A stretch of 47,572 bases of DNA from Bacillota bacterium (GTDB lineage: Bacteria; Bacillota; Sulfobacillia; Sulfobacillales; Sulfobacillaceae), in the NCBI GenBank assembly GCA_021797825.1, contig JAJZZA010000020.1:1-47572 (forward strand), in the 5' to 3' direction. Position 1 is the stretch's first letter, and every line of letters begins with the position of its first letter. Below are positions 43,254 through 47,572 of this stretch, piece after piece. A model generated the notes under the pieces. The model did no database searches. It was not told where the DNA came from and saw only the letters and a program-made list of their open reading frames with translations. The position numbers and the translations under genes were made by a program.

Positions 43254-44696
43254 CTAGTCCCCCACGTAGACCGAGATATTCTTCACCTGCGTGTAATGCC
43301 TAAGCGCTTCCAGCCCCTTTTCCCGTCCATAGCCGCTCTGCCCGTAGCCCCCAAACGGCATTTCCACACCCCCGCCGGCACCGTAGGTATTCACGAAGAC
43401 CTGGCCGGCGTGAATCCGCCGGGCGACACGATGGGCCTGGGCGACATGCTCGGTCCAGACCGCGGCGACGAGTCCATACTCGGTTCCGTTAGCCAATCGA
43501 ATGGCTTCCTCCTCGGCGCCAAAGCGCGTCACCGTCACCACCGGTCCGAAAATTTCTTCTTGAACCAGCGCATGGGAGAGGGGCACATCATGCAACATGG
43601 TCGGGGCCACGAAATTTCCGCGGGCCAGTTCCTGGGGAAGGGAGGGGGCTTGTGATATCCGCAGGCCCTGGTCGGCGGCTTCGGTTAAGTATCGTAACAC
43701 GCGTGCTTTCTGCTGAGCGGAAATGAGCGGGCCGAGCTGCCGATCGTCAATGCCCGGGCCGATGCTAACGGATTGGAACTGCTCCAGGACACGAGCCATC
43801 ACCTCATCGCAAATCGCATCCTCCACCAGCAGTCGCGATCCGGCGGAACACGTTTGGCCGGCATTTTGCAGAATGGACCGGACGATAATCGGCACCGCCC
43901 GAGGCAGGTCTGCCGACGCGAAGACAATATTCGGTGACTTGCCGCCCAGTTCCAAAGTTACCGGAACCACGTTGGCCGCGGCTTGGGCCGCCACCTTTTT
44001 GCCGATTTCGACGGAACCGGTAAAGGTGAGATGATTGATCTGGCGATGGCTGGCCAGCGGCGCTCCGGCTTCGTCTCCATATCCCGTCACGACATTGACC
44101 ACCCCGGGTGGAAATCCCGCGTCGGCCGTGATTCGCGCCAGTTCCAAGACCGAAAGCGACGCTTCTTCGGCCGGTTTGAGCACCACCGTATTCCCCGCCG
44201 CCAATGGGGCCGCGATAGCACGCGCACCGATTTGCAAAGGATAATTCCAGGGAATGATGATAGCGCAGACGCCTAACGGCTCCCGCCCGGTATAGTCAAG
44301 AAATGGCCCCGGGACGGGAATGGTCTCCCCACCGATTTTGTCGGCCACGCCGCTGTAAAACTCGAAATACCGGCTGGCCACTTCGACGTCCGTGCGCGCC
44401 TGCGACAAGGGTTTGCCGGTATCCAACGACTCCAGCCGGGCCAATTCCTGGGCTTCCGCTCGAATCTTTTGAGCCACCACGCCCAACAAGCGCCCGCGGG
44501 CCAGGCCGTCACTAAATTGCCATTGGCCAAATGCCCCGCGAGCCGCAGCGACCGCTTCAGCGATATCCAAACTATCCCCCCGGGCTAATTCGGCGAGCCG
44601 CTCCCCGGTGGCCGGATCGAGACTGGGAAAAAATTGGGCACGGTGACCATCCACCCATTGCCCATTGATAAAGTGCTTTCGTGGCCCCGCCAACAT
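43254..44696 (-). CDS. NAD(P)-dependent aldehyde dehydrogenase
   Basis: 480 residues, ALDH superfamily. [72 protein letters not shown], catalytic Glu in [13 protein letters not shown], catalytic Cys in [25 protein letters not shown] and the C-terminal [16 protein letters not shown]. The sequence most resembles betaine-/4-trimethylaminobutyraldehyde-type enzymes, but the substrate cannot be named. Sits between the MFS transporter (158-base gap containing a hairpin) and the SDR. Confidence 0.93.
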   Translation of the reverse strand: MLAGPRKHFINGQWVDGHRAQFFPSLDPATGERLAELARGDSLDIAEAVAAARGAFGQWQFSDGLARGRLLGVVAQKIRAEAQELARLESLDTGKPLSQARTDVEVASRYFEFYSGVADKIGGETIPVPGPFLDYTGREPLGVCAIIIPWNYPLQIGARAIAAPLAAGNTVVLKPAEEASLSVLELARITADAGFPPGVVNVVTGYGDEAGAPLASHRQINHLTFTGSVEIGKKVAAQAAANVVPVTLELGGKSPNIVFASADLPRAVPIIVRSILQNAGQTCSAGSRLLVEDAICDEVMARVLEQFQSVSIGPGIDDRQLGPLISAQQKARVLRYLTEAADQGLRISQAPSLPQELARGNFVAPTMLHDVPLSHALVQEEIFGPVVTVTRFGAEEEAIRLANGTEYGLVAAVWTEHVAQAHRVARRIHAGQVFVNTYGAGGGVEMPFGGYGQSGYGREKGLEALRHYTQVKNISVYVGD

Positions 44697-44800
44697 CGTG
44701 CCTCACGCTCCTGTTTGGGCACTTTGCTAAGAATGCCGATCAGGTGCCCTGCCCGAAAACCGCTGCCAACCTAATGCCACCTATGAAAACTTTTTCAGGA

Positions 44801-44829
44801 GAACCCCCGGGGATTAGCCCCGGGGGTTC
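44801..44829. terminator. Hairpin between MFS and ALDH genes
   Basis: Perfect 12-bp stem GAACCCCCGGGG / CCCCGGGGGTTC with an ATTAG loop, 25 bases after the MFS stop. It lacks a T-run in the leftward direction. It may reduce rather than stop readthrough from the transporter into ALDH-SDR. Confidence 0.55.
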
Positions 44830-44854
44830 CTCCATCCTCTCGCTTCCTCGCCGG

Positions 44855-46147
44855 CTAGCTCACGGACTGACTGACAGGATTCAAAGACGCATTGCCGTAA
44901 CGCGCCCGTAAAATCAACAGGCCGGCCAACACCAGGGTGACGGTCATAAACACCAGCCCAACCAAGATGTTGCCGTTGCTGACGGTCAGCAAATATCCCA
45001 CCATAAACGGCCCGACGAACCCGCCAAGATTGCCCAGCGCATTGATGAGACCCATCGATGGGCCCAGCGCATCGCGACTCACCAGCAATGGGGGAAGCGT
45101 CCAGAACACGCCCAGAAACGCCATGACCCCCGCTTCGGTGAAAGAAAGGAAAATAATGGCCAACACCGGGCTAGACTTGCCGATCAGGGCCGAGATCAAT
45201 AAACTGAGCCCGGCTACCACCAGCGGAACCGCGATGTGCCGCTTGCGTTCCCCGGTGCGGTCGGAGTGCCGCGAATTGAACCAGAGTGCCAGCACCGAGA
45301 CAACATAAGGCAGCGCTCCCAGGAATCCCACGCCAACCGGGCCTAACGCGGATAAATTCTTGAGAATGGTTGGCAGCCAGAGCGCCACCCCATACAAACC
45401 AATAAGCGCCAGAAAGTACACCAGCACCAAGAGCCAGACCTGTCCATTGACGAAGGCTTGCTGCCAGTTGTTGGCGGTTGGGCGAGTGTTCTTCGCATCT
45501 TCCGCGAACTTGGCGTGGAGATAGTCCCGTTCCGCCTGGCTAATCCAACGCGCCGTGTCCGGGGATTCGTCGATAAAGAACCACCAGACGACGGCCCAAA
45601 GCAACGCGGGGAACCCTTCCAGGTAGAATAGCCATCGCCAGGAGAGGTGGGCCAGGATCAGGCCCGCTACCGGAGACATAATAATGGCGGCAACCGGCAG
45701 ACAAAACATCCAGTACGAATTGGCACGGGCCCGCTCTTCCAGCGGAAACCACTTGGCCAACAACGCCAGCGTGGCGGGCCAGACCCCGCCTTCAGCGACA
45801 CCCAACAAGAAGCGCACCAGCAACAGCTCGCCCGTACTATGCACCGCCCCGGTCAGCATGGCCAAAATGCCCCACGCAATCAGCGCCATGGCCACGAACT
45901 TCTTCGCACTCCACCGTACTCCGAGATGGCCTCCCGGTATCTGCAAAAAGAGATAACCGAAAAAGAAAATGCCCCCGGCCAGGCCAGCGACGGTGGCGCT
46001 GATTCCCAGCGTTTTCTCCATGCCGGCAAAGCCAAATCCGATGTTGATGCGATCCATAAAGCTAATGGTGTACATGAGAAACGCCACCGGAATGATACGT
46101 CCCCAGCGTTGTCGGGGGACTGAAGCCCCTGCCTTCAGCGATGCCAT
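44855..46147 (-). CDS. MFS transporter, anion:cation symporter type
   Basis: 430 residues with about 12 membrane segments. N-terminal FLMYTISFMDRINIGFGFAG carries the DRxNIG signature of the ACS family (glucarate/galactarate, phthalate and tartrate transporters), followed by GYLFLQIPGGHLGVRWSAKK (loop 2-3 motif), LLVRFLLGVAEGGVWPATLA and a long central loop (WISQAERDYLHAKFAEDAKN). SD AGGAGGG. It probably imports an organic acid anion used by the ALDH/SDR pair, with expression set by the adjacent GntR regulator. Substrate not identifiable from sequence. Confidence 0.9.
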   Translation of the reverse strand: MASLKAGASVPRQRWGRIIPVAFLMYTISFMDRINIGFGFAGMEKTLGISATVAGLAGGIFFFGYLFLQIPGGHLGVRWSAKKFVAMALIAWGILAMLTGAVHSTGELLLVRFLLGVAEGGVWPATLALLAKWFPLEERARANSYWMFCLPVAAIIMSPVAGLILAHLSWRWLFYLEGFPALLWAVVWWFFIDESPDTARWISQAERDYLHAKFAEDAKNTRPTANNWQQAFVNGQVWLLVLVYFLALIGLYGVALWLPTILKNLSALGPVGVGFLGALPYVVSVLALWFNSRHSDRTGERKRHIAVPLVVAGLSLLISALIGKSSPVLAIIFLSFTEAGVMAFLGVFWTLPPLLVSRDALGPSMGLINALGNLGGFVGPFMVGYLLTVSNGNILVGLVFMTVTLVLAGLLILRARYGNASLNPVSQSVS

Positions 46148-46207
46148 TCCTTGCCCTCCTAAGCTACAGTCTTGAAAGTCTTACCATAATTTCGCTCGGC
46201 GCTCTAA

Positions 46208-46235
46208 ATTATACCATGTGATCGGGTGATCGGAA
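46208..46235 (-). promoter_or_regulatory. MFS promoter overlapping a GTGATCGG tandem repeat
   Basis: Minus-strand TATAAT (46213-46208) is preceded, 16 bp upstream, by TTCCGA (46235-46230). The spacer and -35 overlap two exact tandem copies of GTGATCGG (46218-46225, 46226-46233). A regulator bound there would block RNA polymerase; the neighbouring GntR protein is the obvious candidate. Confidence 0.5.
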
Positions 46236-46329
46236 GACTTAAAATAATAATTTTCCCACTATTAAACCATGCGCGACACTTTCTGCTGCAATCGGTGCGA
46301 ATGGTGCCGCCCAGGCAAATCCCTGGCAT

Positions 46330-47073
46330 TTAACGGTCTTCATCGGAACAAGCAGAAACTCCCCGCCACTCCGCCAGGGAACGCAGGGCTGGACCGATAG
46401 CCCAGCTTTGCGGCACCAGGATTTTGAGCCGTTCTGCCGTATCGTGCAAATGGTCATGCATGCTTTGAGCGGCCTGTTGACACTGCCGGTTCGCAATGGC
46501 GTCATACAACGCCAAGTGTTTGTGATACAAAGCGCTATGGGTTCCGGCAATGGCCCGGGACATTCTCATGGTCTCGCGCATTTGCGGGGCCATCGACTGA
46601 ATCACGTCATGGAGCGCACGATTTTTCGTGGCTTCCCCAACGGCCAAATGAAACGCCAAATCGGCGGCGATGGCCTCTTTGCCGGAGGCAGCCGGCATAA
46701 GCTCCAAGAATTCCCGCAAATGCTCAAGATCGTCCGCCGTGCGGTTTTGAGCCGCCAGCGCAGCCGCTGGCACTTCTAACAGCGTGCGCACAAATAACAC
46801 TTCGCCGAGATCCCTAGCATGCCAGAAGTCCTCCGCTACCCGGGCGGTCGGTTTCACAAAATAGCCAATCCCGTGACGCGCATCAATCAGGTCTTGTGCC
46901 TGCAACGCCGCCAGGGCCTCGCGAATCGTCGACTGGCTAGCCTTCAGCAATTTCGCCATTTCGTGCAAAGACGGCAGCTTGTCGCCGGAATGGTAGACGT
47001 TTTGAGTGATCAAAGCCTCCAGGTACTCGGCCACTTGACTGGATCTCTTGGTCAACAAGGGCTTCGAGACCAT
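46330..47073 (-). CDS. GntR-family regulator, FadR/FCD type
   Basis: 247 residues from the ATG at 47073, seven bases after GGGGGG. Winged-helix N-terminus VAEYLEALITQNVYHSGDKL, then PSLHEMAKLLKASQSTIREA with recognition helix and GIGYFVKP wing. The FCD effector domain (about 90-220) has VRTLLEVPAAALAA, DLAFHLAVGEATKNRALHDV and YHKHLALYDAIANRQ, containing the Asp/His residues that bind metal or a carboxylate effector in this subfamily. Located upstream of the MFS-ALDH-SDR genes on the same strand, so likely their substrate-responsive repressor. Confidence 0.9.
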   Translation of the reverse strand: MVSKPLLTKRSSQVAEYLEALITQNVYHSGDKLPSLHEMAKLLKASQSTIREALAALQAQDLIDARHGIGYFVKPTARVAEDFWHARDLGEVLFVRTLLEVPAAALAAQNRTADDLEHLREFLELMPAASGKEAIAADLAFHLAVGEATKNRALHDVIQSMAPQMRETMRMSRAIAGTHSALYHKHLALYDAIANRQCQQAAQSMHDHLHDTAERLKILVPQSWAIGPALRSLAEWRGVSACSDEDR

Positions 47074-47553
47074 CCCTGATCCCCCCATTTTTCGTTCATT
47101 GTAAAGGAAATTCGGTCTGGGTGTAAAATCGTTTGCGCGTCCTTCGGGGAGGCCGGTCCATACCGGCTTGACCCCGAAAACCGCCCAGTGATGCCAGAGG
47201 TTCAACATCATCAGCGAACTTGATTTGTGGACTTTTTGGCTTGGCATGGATTGGCATAATATGCCTGGCTTCGGGAGCTGAAAAACCAGTAAAAGACCGG
47301 CCCGCATTTTTCGACTAAATGAGGTGTTTTGCGGAGTTCGGGACGGCGCTGCAGACCGTTTTCGGAGGTCAAATAAAAAGGTCCCGTCCGGCCGCCCCGG
47401 CAGGCGCTGCGGCCCACGCCGCCACTCGTCGGGAGACTGCGGTGGTTACCAAATCGGGCGTAAAGCCCCGGCCTTTAGGCCTGGGGATATAAGCCCGTGG
47501 CCCGAGAGGGCCCAGCCCTTGTGGATTATAGAACAATGTAGTATTCTATAAAC
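47074..47553. other. Intergenic region leading into an IS end
   Basis: 480 bases without a convincing gene. Towards the right are two hairpins, CCCCGGCC/GGCC(T)GGGG (47466-47486) and GGCCC/GGGCC with a GAGA loop (47499-47512). Then comes a perfect inverted repeat TTATAGAA/TTCTATAA with a 10-nt spacer (47526-47551), ending three bases before the TnpB-like ATG. The subterminal hairpins resemble IS200/IS605-family ends. The short ORFs here are low quality. Confidence 0.45.
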
Positions 47554-47572
47554 ATGTTGAAAGCCTATCGCT
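47554..47572 (+). mobile_element. tnpB: Start of a TnpB (IS605 OrfB)-like gene, cut by the window edge
   Basis: The last 19 bases encode MLKAYR, the common first residues of TnpB proteins (MLKAYKYRIYPT-like). The upstream hairpins fit the left end of an IS605/IS1341-type element. No SD is seen, as the inverted repeat abuts the ATG. Only six codons are visible, so this is a suggestion from pattern. Confidence 0.4.

Noticed and set aside
47211-47417. 68-codon minus-strand ORF near the right edge
   Set aside because: No SD, no recognisable domain, and it runs through AT-rich and hairpin sequence.

Overview
The window looks like chromosome from a spore-forming, acid- or heat-adapted Bacillota (Firmicutes) with moderately high GC, most like the Sulfobacillus/Sulfobacillaceae group. 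That placement is an inference from gene content: a two-subunit glycine decarboxylase (GcvPA/GcvPB), SufCDSUB with SufU, the aroQ-pepP-efp order, a CD1247-type gene beside efp, an S-box (SAM-I) riboswitch and a sigma-K fragment. No rRNA, tRNA or CRISPR array was seen.

Layout. (1) 1-5.25 kb is an accessory island of visibly lower GC. It holds a small membrane protein, a lipoprotein, a DUF1906 protein, a frameshifted winged-helix regulator, an IS1595-type transposase remnant, an in-frame DUF2442-like/nucleotidyltransferase ORF and a decayed gene of unknown family. (2) At 5.38-5.51 kb a consensus promoter faces left and is followed after about 90 nt by an intrinsic terminator. This is a good candidate for an undescribed small RNA. 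(3) 5.6-9.0 kb is nadC-nadB-nadA (de novo NAD). (4) 9.0-22.3 kb, minus strand, is a long tightly packed run: yqeG-aroE-prepilin peptidase-aroC-aroK-aroB-gcvT-gcvH-gcvPA-gcvPB-glyA-aroQ-pepP-efp-CD1247-like. It interleaves the shikimate pathway with the glycine cleavage system. (5) 22.4-28.1 kb, plus strand, is sufC-sufD-sufS-sufU-sufB-Rieske with a strong promoter and two palindromes in its leader. (6) 28.1-29.6 kb is a methionine/cysteine PLP enzyme under a SAM-I riboswitch, followed by a divergent GalT-like gene. (7) 31.2-38.9 kb, minus strand, is an acetoin-dehydrogenase-type 2-oxoacid dehydrogenase operon (E1alpha, E1beta, AcoX, E2, E3). It ends in one ORF that fuses LipB to LipA. Just beyond it lies only the 3' half of sigK, cut where the B. 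subtilis skin element interrupts that gene. (8) 39.2-42.3 kb is a c-di-GMP pair (EAL-PAS and membrane GGDEF). (9) 42.4-47.1 kb is a catabolic module (GntR, MFS, ALDH, SDR). (10) The right edge enters what looks like a TnpB-bearing IS.

How the parts relate. The glycine cleavage H protein and the dehydrogenase E2 both need lipoate, which the LipB-LipA fusion would supply. LipA, NadA and the Rieske protein need Fe-S clusters from the Suf operon. All protein calls come from reading translated sequence and recognising motifs. No database search was run, and start codons were chosen by Shine-Dalgarno (SD) position.
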